A stretch of DNA of 64,000 bases from Crotalaria pallida (lineage: Eukaryota > Streptophyta > Magnoliopsida > Fabales > Fabaceae), in assembly GCA_037953625.1 (NCBI GenBank), contig CM075649.1:64216660-64280659 (forward strand). Direction: 5' to 3'. This document shows positions 22,323 to 33,423 of the stretch, piece after piece (position 1 is the stretch's first letter; every line of letters starts with the position of its first letter). Under the pieces are notes generated by a model, which searched no databases, was not told the origin of the DNA, and worked only from the letters and a program-made list of their open reading frames with translations. Made by a program: the position numbers and the translations under genes.

Positions 22323-23097
22323 TAATCCACAATCCACTTTCAGTCTCACCATTTAACAATTAAAACATTAAATCACAATTAGAACATATAGCACTTAGGT
22401 TGTTTAATAATCAATAACAAACAACAAATCAACAGAGAAACAACAACCAGTCGACATACACAGGTATGTCTCAGGGTGCAGTAAAATAAATCATCTCCCT
22501 AGGGTTCTTCACTTCCTACTTTACCAATTTATCGAGAAATCACTTAATATAAACATTTATAAAAAATATCAAAGTTAAGAAAAATACAAGGAAAACTCTA
22601 ATTAACTACTAATTGCTACCTACACTCTAGTTTAATTATTAATCCCAAATCCTATTATAAATTCTAACTATCCCTAATTCAAAGTGAGGAAAGAGTCCCC
22701 CCTTACCAGTTGAAGAGTAGATGAGAAGGAGAGAGAGAGAGAGAGAGCTCCACCAAGCTCTTGAGATAAGCTCCCTAAGCTCTAAGCCTTTGCTCCATGG
22801 TCAATCCCTAACTCCCCTTAGAGATTGCCCAAATAAGAGAGAAGGATTGATAAGTTAGGGTTTTCAATTTGGGAATTGGGGAATTGAGAGATTGAGAGTG
22901 AAATTGGGGTTTTGGTTGATGGAGAATGATAGGGAGTTGATGGGGAATGATTATGGGGTGATGGGTTGAAGTTATTTGAGGTTGATTTGAATATTGGAAG
23001 AGTTTGGGGGAAGAGAAGAAGGAAGGAACTCGAATGGGAGAAGAGGAAGAATGAAGAAAACACTTAAAATCGTGTTTTTAAGCTGTTTCAGCGTCTG

Positions 23098-23229
23098 TTA
23101 ATCGATTAATCTGTTAATCGATTAATTCTTGAGCATCTTTCGGCCTTAATCGATTAATCTCAAGATTAATCGATTAACTCATGTGCACCCTTCGGCCTTA
23201 ATCGATTAACTCAAGTGTTAATCGATTAA
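23098..23229. repeat. Palindrome array TTAATCGATTAA in E2 3' LTR, 6 copies
   Basis: Copies start at 23098, 23114, 23146, 23166, 23198 and 23218: steps 16, 32, 20, 32, 20. The inter-copy words TTCGGCC and CTCAAG also recur, so the unit is a 52-bp dimer. The first step lost about 5 bp relative to the 5' LTR copy. Confidence 0.95.
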
Positions 23230-24227
23230 CCAGTTCAGCCCACCATTCCTTTGCACTTCAAAGTGCCGTAACTTTTTCGTTAACCGTCGGATCTTGCTCA
23301 AATTTTGAGGCAAGCTTCCTAACACACTTTTCTTAACATCCAACGGTGGAATTTGGGTTTGTAGCTATGGATATTTTATTTCTAATTTCCTAAGATCCTA
23401 CGTTCATTAGGTCCTAATTACTCTTTAAAGATCCACTTCTAAACCAATTCTACTTCACCAAACCTACTCTTACTAAATCCTACATTCTAAACACATTCTA
23501 AACATACACAAACATCACAATCATCATCACACAATTCTCAATCATGGAAGGACAAAACGAACAACCAACTGAATCCTATGCTTAACCTCTTCTTAAACAC
23601 TCGATTTAACCCGATCGACTTAAGGCAACCCTATAACCACTTAACTCTAATACCAATTACTCTTGAGGCGTAACCAATAGGATCGAGTTGATCACAATTG
23701 CCTCGCACATCTATCGGATTCCGGAACTCAATCGAAATGTGAGTTCGAGGGAATTCTCCGAGCACGAGCTCTAAGGTCCATCCTTATATTCAAGGCTCTA
23801 CTCCAGGATTCTCACTCCACTCACTCTAGCGATATTGAGGCACTAAACGACACTTATATGGACTATTGAACACTCAAAGTCCTAACCGCACGATCGTAAC
23901 CACGCCAATCTAAACTTAAACCAATTACCCTTCGACTATAACTAACGACTTCTAGAACACTTCTCTACCCGTCCTAACGATGCTACCACATAATCAACAT
24001 ACACATACACACAAGGACACAAGCACCAATACTAACACCTAGGAATGCACACAAACACACATTACTCATACATATATTAGAGAAACGTTTATAAACAGTT
24101 ATACATATACATATTTAGATTCAACATAATAATATACATATAAGAAAATAGTTGAAAATCATCCTTGACGTGTAAATAATATAATTGTAATTATAATTAT
24201 TAGGTTAATAAAAATGAGGATGTTACA

Positions 24228-24239
24228 ATTCTCCCCCAC
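24228..24239 (-). other. Polypurine tract of E2 copy 1
   Basis: GTGGGGGAGAAT on the minus strand, directly before the 3' LTR start. The same tract is at 39735-39746 in copy 2. Confidence 0.8.
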
Positions 24240-26155
24240 TTAAAAGAATTTCGTCCCCGAAATTCACTCTTTGAAAAACATTTGAAAAGAATGGGAGGAG
24301 ACTCTATTATAAATTGCTTTGATTAAAACCTTTTAAAGTTAACAAAATACTCATAGTTTCAAAAATAGTTTGGTCTATCATGGTAAAATCATAAGAGCAA
24401 GAATAACGGTTTCTCAGAATTTCCACAATCTTAAATTCTACCGCTATGGGTGCTCCGCCACTTAGGCTTGCGTTAACCTGGTAAATTCAACTAGTTCTAG
24501 CTTTGGTTCTACTTAGTAGGTGCTAAACTTTTCTCATCCTTAGGTACCCTAAAGGTTGTTGGGTTTTAGCGAGACGAGGTAACCCCTTTCTCGCTAATGC
24601 TTCCTTTTCCCCGAACTTGCATGAAAATCAATCAGAAGTTCCCTGATGATTCTCATGCCATGGTTAGGTTCTAACTTCAAAGTACTTTCTAGTCTTTGTG
24701 GTCTGTCCTACGAAGGCATGGTTTACAATTCTATGTCCTCTTGGTTGGGTTCTTTAGTTTAGGTATGTGATGACACTCCCACCCATTGATTCACTCCGGC
24801 AATATAGGTTTGAAAGCCAGCTAACTATTTGGTCTCTCTTAAGTCTCGGAAAATTAGAGAGTACTAGGATGTGTTACTTATGGGTTAGTCGGTTATTGGA
24901 CTTAGGATTTTGGTTTTGGGCTTACTATCTTCCTTATGGTACACACTGTTCCATGCTAACCTAGCATACTCACGGGGTAGGAAACACAACTCTAGTCCTT
25001 ATGTGACAAGGTTCTGGCACACGTTACTTCACTCGGTTTTCAAACAAAAAGTTTGATGGTTCTTTGGTTTGGTAGTTCGCTAAATTGGCTACTTTTCGTT
25101 GGTGTTACGGTTCTCCTGTGGGCTTTACGGGAAGATTCAAATTGTAGAGCTTCCGAGAAATACTTTATGAAGATAAAGTAAAGAAAACAAAACTTACACA
25201 TAGTTGTAGGAATATATCTATACACAAACACAAATATGCCATGAAAATATGTATACATATACAAACACATAAATATATAATGAAAATATTCGCATATACG
25301 CTATTATTCATATTTTCAAAACTTAGTTCAAAAACCCTTTTTAAACAATTCAAGGAAACAATTGATATACCTATATTTTAATCATCTTAAATCTTAAAAT
25401 AAGGTTTTTACTTATATCGGAAAGTAGTTTAGAAAAAGAAGGAGATTAAAATTCTAAAACTTAGTAACTTTTAAAATAGGTTGGAGTTAGTGCACCAGGT
25501 GTCAAGCAATTCATTCAACCACACATGACAACAACCACACAACACCACCATTAAGATAACCAATCAAACCTATATACGTAAACATATACCTATACCAATC
25601 TCCCAATTGAACTTAAATCCTTGGTTTTTCTTAATTGGAAATTCTTTGGTTTTTCATAAATTCAGTTATCACCATTCGGGGTTTAAGTTCAACTGACAGG
25701 ATTCCACGCTTGACTTTCGTTTAATGTTGAAGTTATCGAACTCAATTCAGTAGTGAGAACCAACCACAAGTTAAATATAAAAATTTTAACGGTTTTCTTA
25801 GATTTTAATCTATCCGATGTCAACTAAGTCATTCGGCTAGATTAGAATCGCAAAAATAACTTATTTGATTTTCATGGTTCCACTCAAATCTTCGTTCACT
25901 TGCTTTAACACTAAATTAATCCACATCCGAACACATTTCGAGGACCTGTCGATTGAATTCGAATCGCTTTCCAACTTAGGCAAAGAGTTTCTTTTATTCT
26001 TTCAAATTTTTAATTGGACTAGTTCGGCGGTTCGAATCCGATCGATTAGTTCTCGCTTTCTATCTCATTCTTGGTGTCATAACTATTTGAATCGAGATTA
26101 GTAATGGAATCGACCGTTAGCTTAATTTAAATCCTATTTTTCATTCTCTTTGATT

Positions 26156-26197
26156 CCAATCCAATCGATGTGAACTTAGTCGCTCGATTGGATTAGG
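26156..26197 (-). other. Hairpin in the E2 interior, counterpart of the E1 hairpin
   Basis: Plus strand CCAATCCAATCGA pairs with TCGATTGGATTAGG across a loop of about 15 bases. Loop and position match the E1 hairpin at 18623-18663, while arm bases differ in a compensated way. Copy 2 has it at 41663-41704. Confidence 0.7.
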
Positions 26198-27009
26198 ATC
26201 GAAGTCATGATTCATTCAAATCGGACGGTTCCATTTCCAATCGCAATCCAATTACTTTGACACTGCACATTCCATACACATACATCCAAAACATACACAA
26301 ATGCACATAATCAAACAAAGAGGGAACAATAAACAATTGGGCACTAAGGTTTTATACACCGAAAATCGCTTACTAATTCATAGCAGTGCACGAATTCCTA
26401 GATTTCGACGACTTCACCTCCCGGTAAATGTAATGTCGGATTGGCCAATTCGCACACTACATTAAATCGGTGGTAGTAGCCCTCGCTATCCAATGAATTC
26501 CCGTACCACGATTTCAACTGCCTTGGCGTTGTTCGGATTTCCTTTGTATACAACTTATGCTTTCCTTAGCTTAACACTTAAGACACTTCTACTCTCACCC
26601 ATCACCTAATACCACTTAGGTTTGTGGTTTGCAATGGGAAGCGCTTACAACATTTAAAAATTTCCAAGTTTTCTCCGTTTATCACTTGTTCGCATTTCCC
26701 TTTGCAAACTTAAACCGACCCTTTTTCTCTTAACACTATGCACTCCATATATTTATATATATATACATATACTCACCCCTATGATAACTATTCGCACACA
26801 ACTCCTAATTACAAAGAATCAGTTACAGTCTATCGTGCACCAGACAATATTCTAAGTACGATGCAAATGCAATGCGATGCAAATGCCATGTGATGCTAAT
26901 GCAATGCAGAAACAATTCATTTTCCTTTACTTTCCACTTTAAAACACTTTTACTTTTCATGCAATGCAATGCAATGCACCTCACTTCTCCCTCTTGTACA
27001 TTTTGCTTC

Positions 27010-27480
27010 ACATTCTCCCCGAAGGAGGGTTCCTCACACAATGTACCAATTTTTTTAACAATTTTTTAACTTTATAACTTTATTGACATTGTACTTCTCG
27101 TTCTCCCCGAAGGAGCGTTCCTCATACAATGCCCACTTTTACTTTAAAAACTTTATTGGCATTGCGCTTCACATTCTCCCCGCAGGAGGGTTCCTCACGC
27201 AACTTTTAACAATCTTGACTTTATGCGCATTGCACTTCACATTCTCCCCGCAGGAGGGTTCCTCGTGCAATGCACCACTTTTAACAATTTTACCTTTTTT
27301 AACCTTTTTATAAAATTCCCACTTTTCCTCACCCCACTTGCCCCTCCACTCTGGGGAAAACCGGCCAGGAGTAAGCATTTCTCAACCCCTAGTTGGGTGC
27401 TTCACCTCCACTTAGGAAGGTCCCTCGCTCACCCGCTTGCACAACACTTCACCTCCACTGCGGAAGGTCCCTCATGTAAT
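27010..27480. repeat. Imperfect tandem repeats around CTCCCCGAAGGAGGG in E2 interior
   Basis: Four units contain ATTCTCCCCGNAGGAGGGTTCCTC-like cores (near 27013, 27098, 27173, 27240), about 65-85 bp apart and each flanked by TGCAATG-like words. Two diverged units (CCTCCACT..GGAAGGTCCCTC) follow near 27405-27475. Each core can fold on itself (CTCC/GGAG). The array is repeated in copy 2 at about 42530-43000. Confidence 0.85.
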
Positions 27481-28047
27481 TTGGTTTGATTTGGCCAAAT
27501 TGGCTTTAGCAGAAATCACCCTCACTAGCCAAAACGAGCCAAAGTGATGGAATTATCCCGGTTTGCGTGGAACCAACCCCCAATACGGGTAGCGAACCCG
27601 TATCCTTTGCAGGATCAAAGTTCCCCAAGATAATCCCATAATTCACTCTTGCCCTCATCAATCGATAAACGACGTAAGTTTTCCCCGTACCTAAGGTCCA
27701 CCTTTCTCCATGAATGCACGTGTTTCTAGTTCGTTTTAGGGGTTGTAATTATTCTTTCTTTATTTATATAGATTCATTGGGAGGGCTTTTCTAGCCTAAA
27801 ATGCTTGGCTATATGATGCAACATTCACATTTAAAGATGCACACACTTATTCACAAACATTTAGCAACCCATATGCACATATGTTCCTAGTTATGCCTAA
27901 CAATTTCATCAAACATATGCGACAAACACTTAACATTAACACTTTTTGCACAAAATTCTATAAGTCTCACCTTTATTCAAGAAACTTGAGATTAGAGTGT
28001 TTGCAGCGGATTCGGGATTACCTTCCCTCAGGTCTAAAGGAAGAACT

Positions 28048-28059
28048 GCTCTGATACCA
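28048..28059 (-). other. Primer binding site of E2 copy 1 (initiator Met tRNA)
   Basis: TGGTATCAGAGC on the minus strand, three bases from the 5' LTR terminus. Copy 2 has the same site at 43567-43578. Confidence 0.9.
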
Positions 28060-28062
28060 TAT

Positions 28063-28581
28063 TGTAACACCCCGATTTTCTTATTATAAAAATACTCGGA
28101 AATAAAAATTTTGAACGTAATTAAGAAACCTTAAAAGTAATTTCTTCAAATAAAATACATGAACCAGAGTTTGCAATTTAAGCGGATAACTTTAAAAGTT
28201 CGTTTACAAATTTAATTTATACAAAAGGTGGGGCACTTAATTACAATATAGAGCACATATACAAAACTCAGTTTCCTTTCTTCCGACTTGTTCCGCTGCA
28301 CACTCTGATCTCCAAGCATCTTGAATATGTACCTAAATTGTTATCCACTAAGGGTGAGATCTTTCACAGCACAGTGAATTAAAAGGATAGTATACAATTC
28401 ATAATAAAGACATAAGAATAATAATGAAACTAAAGATAGAGGCAACAACATCCTATCACACACACAATTCCCTTTCTATTCATAATTATTTTAGACTCCC
28501 ATTATCCATTTTAATCCACTGCTCGTTCTAACACTTTATCTCTTAACCATTTACACCTTTCATTCTCTTTATTCCCTTAAC

Positions 28582-28614
<33 letters not shown>

Positions 28615-30526
28615 TAATCCACAATCCACTTTCAGTCTCACCATTTAACAATTAAAACATTAAATGACAATTAGAACATATAGCACTTAGGTTGTTTAAT
28701 AATCAATAACAAACAACAAATCAACAGAGAAACAACAACCAGTCGACATACACAGGTATGTCTCAGGGTGCAGTAAAATAAATCATCTCCCTAGGGTTCT
28801 TCACTTCCTACTTTACCAATTTATCGAGAAATCACTTAATATAAACATTTATAAAAAATATCAAAGTTAAGAAAAATACAAGGACAACTCTAATTAACTA
28901 CTAATTGCTACCTACACTCTAGTTTAATTATTAATCCCAAATCCTATTATAAATTCTAACTATCCCTAATTCAAAGTGAGGAAAGAGTCCCCCCTTACCA
29001 GTTGAAGAGTAGATGAGAAGGAGAGAGAGAGAGAGAGAGAGCTCCACCAAGCTCTTGAGATAAGCTCCCTAAGCTCTAAGCCTTTGTTCCATGGTTAATC
29101 CCAAACTCCCCTTAGAGATTGCCCAAATAAGAGAGAAGGATTGAGGAGTTAGGGTTTTCAATTTGGGAATTGGGGAATTGAGAGATTGAGAGTGAAATTG
29201 GGGTTTTGGTTGATGGAGAATGATAGGGAGTTGATGGGGAATGATTATGGGGTGATGGGTTGAAGTTATTTGAGGTTGATTTGAAGATTGGAAGAGTTTG
29301 GGGGAAGAGAAGAAGGAAGGAACTCGAATGGGAGAAGAGGAAGAATGAAGAAAACACTTAAAATCGTGTTTTTAAGCTGTTTCAGCGTCTGTTAATCGAT
29401 TAACAGATGCTGTTAATCGATTAATTCTTGAGCATCTTTCGGCCTTAATCGATTAATCTCAAGATTAATCGATTAACTCATGTGCACCCTTCGGCCTTAA
29501 TCGATTAACTCAAGTGTTAATCGATTAACCAGTTCAGCCCACCATTCCTTTGCACTTCAAAGTGCCGTAACTTTTTCGTTAACCGTCGGATCTTGCTCAA
29601 ATTTTGAGGCAAGCTTCCTAACACACTTATCTTAACATCCAACGGTGGAATTTGGGTTTGGAGCTATGGATATTTTATTTCTAATTTCCTAAGATCCTAC
29701 GTTCATTAGGTCCTAATTATTCTTTAAATATCCACTTCTAAACTAATTCTACTTCACCAAACCCACTCTTACTAAATCCTACATTCTAAACACATTCTAA
29801 ACATACACAAACATCAGAATCATCATCACACAATTCTCAATCATGGAAGGACAAAACGAACAACCAACCGAATCCTATGCTTAACCTCTTCTTAAACACT
29901 CGATTTAACCCGATCGACTTAAGGCAACCCTATAACCACTTAACTCTAATACCAATTACTCTCGAGGCGTAACCAATAGGATCGAGTTGATCACAATTGC
30001 CTCGCACATCTATCAGATTCCGGAACTCAATCGAAATGTGAGTTCGAGGGAATTCTCCGAGCACGAGCTCTAAGGACCATCCTTATATTCAAGGCTCTAC
30101 TCTAGGATTATCACTCCACTCACTCTAGCGATATTGAGGCACTAAACGACACTTATATGGACTATTGAACACTCAAAGTCCTAACCGCACGATCGTAACC
30201 ACGCCAATCTAAACTTAAACCAATTACCCTTCGACTATAACTAACGACTTCTAGAACACTTCTCTACCCGTCCTAACGATGCTACCACATAATCAACATA
30301 CACATACACACAAGGACACAAGCACCAATACTAACACCTAGGAATGCACACAAACACACATTACTCATACATATATTAGAGAAACGTTTATAAACAGTTA
30401 TACATATACATATTTATATTCAACATAATAATATACATATAAGAAAATAGTTGAAAATCATCCTTCACGTGTAAATAAGATAATTGTAATTATAATTATT
30501 AGGTTAATAAAAATGAGGATGTTACA
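28063..30526 (-). repeat. E2 copy 1, 5' LTR
   Basis: 2464 bp, flanked by the PBS on its left and by the AGGCG duplication on its right. It shares private variants with the 5' LTR of copy 2 (such as ATTTATATTCAAC near 30413 and 55026), as expected if the whole element was duplicated after insertion. Confidence 0.92.
29392..29528. repeat. Palindrome array TTAATCGATTAA in E2 5' LTR, 6 copies
   Basis: Starts at 29392, 29413, 29445, 29465, 29497 and 29517; steps 21, 32, 20, 32, 20, all close to whole turns of the double helix. Confidence 0.95.
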
Positions 30527-33423
30527 AGGCGCGCCATGACCCGCGCCCAGGCCAGCGGGGCTGATAGCTGACGCGTTAAGTGGTGCGTGGGCACCTTAGG
30601 AGCCACACATCTTTGGCTTGCTTAAGAAGCCAATTTCCCACTCTCTCATAATACCTCTAGCAAAATAATTAAATGATTTAATATGATGTTTTCAAGATTT
30701 GAGTCTCAGAATAAAATTTTGATTTCATCATTATATTTGAAATATGTTTTTTTGTCAAAATAAGTATAAATTTGTTATCATACGTCTTCCAAAATTAAAG
30801 TAGTACTTTTATTTAGTTTAATTAACATTTTGATAGGGAGCTCAAGTGACAAGTCTTAGAGGCATTTTTATAAATAGTTTCTTCAGAAAAATATGTTTAA
30901 CTTAATATTTTGAGCGTCCCTGTAAATTTTCATAGTGTTCGGAGGCTGTTTTATTTTTAGCTTCTGGACTGGTTTAATAAATTACTGGTATAAGTTATAT
31001 ATAATAATTTGCTATTTCAAAATTATAAATATTATTTTTATCAAGTTTAATATCAAGATTTAGAAGATATATTTGCTTTTGAATTTTGATAATTTTTCTT
31101 ACGTAATAGCTATCCGGAGGGACCGGTAACTTTATTATTTTTTAATCAGTTTTGAGTAATTTAAAATACAATATTGTTTTACCTAAACGTATTTTATTTT
31201 TAGTATCATCCAACTTTTAGCTATAATCCAAAATACCTACACACATTGACCCACAAATATATATATAAATGTATTATTCCTAATCTACCCGGTACCCGTA
31301 GCCCACCCAAAGAAAAGAAAAAAAAATGAAACAAAACGTGTGGCACTGAGGCCAACACGTTAAAAGCCAAGAAAGAAGGAAATATAGAGTCTGAGAGCGC
31401 AAGAGAGAGAAAAAAAAACATAGAAGGAAAGAAATAGATAGAACGAGAGCAGAGAGGGCGACAAAGGAGAAAAAGAATTTAAGGGTTTTCAAATTTCCCG
31501 ATCCAATAATTCAAGATCCAACCGTCCAATCTTAAATCTTTCTTAGGTATATAATCTTCTCAACTCGCTCTACCTATCTATATAATTTATTTTACGATCC
31601 GTTAATATTTTTATTATCCCTATATTTTCAAATAAAGAGATGTTTTAGGGAAAAGTGATATATCTTTATTGTATAATGATATATATTTATTGTTTTGACA
31701 AAAATGAGTTTATTTGATATAGTTATATATAAATATATTTATTTTAATGTTATAATTAGTTTTAACACATGTCCCTATTTAGATTCAACACGTTGTTTTT
31801 GACCTTGACCCGGGAGCAAGTTGGGGATGTTAAATTGACTCTGTCACTATGACTAGCATTTCCAAGGTAAGGGGAGTCTCTTTTCCACACTTTGGGTTAG
31901 GGATAGTTAGGGTGTATAATAGGATTTGAGTTTAATACTTAGACCGGGTTGTGGGTAGCAAAATAGTTTTGATTTAAAGTTGATTTAGGGGTGATTAGTA
32001 TGTTTACGGTTAATTTTTATATTAATTAAATTGTTTATGTTAAATTCTCTTTTTATTAATACTAAAGTAGGAAGTGAAGAACCCCAGTGAGTTGACTTAC
32101 ATTCCATGTACTCTGAGACATACCTGAGTATGTCGACTGATTTGTAATATTGGTTGATGGTTGTTAAATTGATATGCTCACTAAGAGTTTTATATGTGAT
32201 TAATTGAAATGTGACCCTATATGTGTTTAATTGATGGTGTATGTGTATAAACATTAAAAATGGAAATGTGATGTAAAAAGATATAATAAGCTGGAACTTG
32301 AAATGAATTTATATATAGATATAACTTGAGAATGTTGGTGTGTAAATAATGTTTGGAAATATGTGTGATTGGTGAAATGCTCGGTAAATTATGGTTTGAT
32401 CTATAAATTAAAGGAATGATTATGTCTGTTAAAAGTGGTGAAAATGAATATTTGATATTGTTTGCAATTCTCTGAGTATTTGATCAATGGTGTGCATGTT
32501 GTTCTTGACTTTTGTGAATGAGTTTTGATATGGAATAAAAGGAATGCAGTGTAATTGATCCTTGGATGCCCCGGCACACTAGGTGCCCTGCTAGGTGGTG
32601 AATTGCCTGCTAGGGCCTAATTGCCTGTCAGCCGAATTGCCCATTAGGTCCTAAATTCCCGTTAGGCGTCGGTGCGCCAATGGATCAATACACTGCATAA
32701 CCACCGGAAAAAGTTAATGGATTGTGGATTGGAATTGAGAAATGAATAATTAATGGAAAGGTAATTAATTGCGTTGTCCTAACGGGTGATGCCTAATGGG
32801 TGTCTCAGTCCTGACAGGTGTAAAGTCCCTAGTAGGTGCCGAATTGCCTAGCAGGTGCGCTAATTCCTAGTGGTGCAAAGATAAAAAGAAAAAGAGAATA
32901 TGATTTGTATGTTGTCCTCTGACCGTGAGGAGACATACAATGTATATGTGGTTTGTATGTTGTCCTCTGACCGTGAGGAGACATACAATGTATAAGTGGG
33001 TATGTTGGCCTCTGACCGTGAGGTGACATACAGTTTTATGAACCTGGAAAGAGAATGAATATGGAAATGTATTTGGATATTGAAAATATGTGATTATGAT
33101 ACATTTTGTTAATACATGGCTTGATTTACTTATTATCCTTGAGTTTTTGTTATATACCATTTTACTATCTTTTAATCCACTGTGTTGTGAAAAGGTCTCA
33201 CCCTTATGTGGTTAACATTTTAGGTACTTGAGCAAGGAGCTTGGAGATAAGAGTGCTCAGCGGATCAGTCGAAAGAAAGGAACTCAAGTGTATTTTATTA
33301 TATTGTAATTGAAAGCCCCCAACGCTATTTGTGAACTCTGATTTATAAAAGAAAATTTAAAGTCCAATGTTTCATTTTTCAAACGTTTATTGTTTATTAT
33401 TCATTATATTACGGGGTGTTACA
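30527..33423 (+). repeat. E1 LTR2, right part
   Basis: Starts with the right copy of AGGCG (30527-30531) and continues the LTR1 sequence to GGGGTGTTACA. Up to about 32840 it shares many variants with LTR3 against LTR1; after that it matches LTR1 by eye and LTR3 differs. This points to a chimaeric LTR. Confidence 0.88.

Larger units (their letters stand above)
21751..24227 (-). repeat. E2 copy 1, 3' LTR
   Basis: 2477 bp, TGTAACATCC...GGGGTGTTACA on the minus strand. Adjacent to the polypurine tract at 24228-24239. Length differs from the 5' LTR mainly through AT/GT and GA microsatellites (22271-22322, 22728-22747). Confidence 0.92.
24228..28062 (-). mobile_element. E2 copy 1 internal domain (non-coding)
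   Basis: 3835 bp, no long open frame. On the minus strand it starts with the PBS at 28048-28059 and a donor-like AAGGTGAG (27965-27972). It continues with a tandem-repeat block (27010-27480), an ATGCAATGC-rich stretch (26868-26977), a segment homologous to the E1 interior (26395-26560), hairpins (26156-26197 and 25805-25850) and the polypurine tract (24228-24239). Confidence 0.85.
21751..30526 (-). mobile_element. LARD-like element E2, copy 1, nested in E1 LTR2
   Basis: 8776 bp on the minus strand: 5' LTR 28063-30526, interior 24228-28062, 3' LTR 21751-24227. It has TG...CA termini, a 5-bp TSD, an initiator-Met PBS and a polypurine tract, and no pol. LTR and interior blocks (PBS-side leader, GACATAC hairpin, GGCCAATCCGACATTA segment, CTCAAAATTTTGAG/GGATCTTGCTC block) match E1, so E1 and E2 are subfamilies of one non-autonomous family. 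Confidence 0.92.

Noticed and set aside
22818..23063. 81-residue minus-strand frame rich in Ser/Phe, seen in all four E2 LTRs
   Set aside because: It is repeated only because the LTR is repeated, lies in low-complexity purine-rich sequence, and small changes are not codon-biased.
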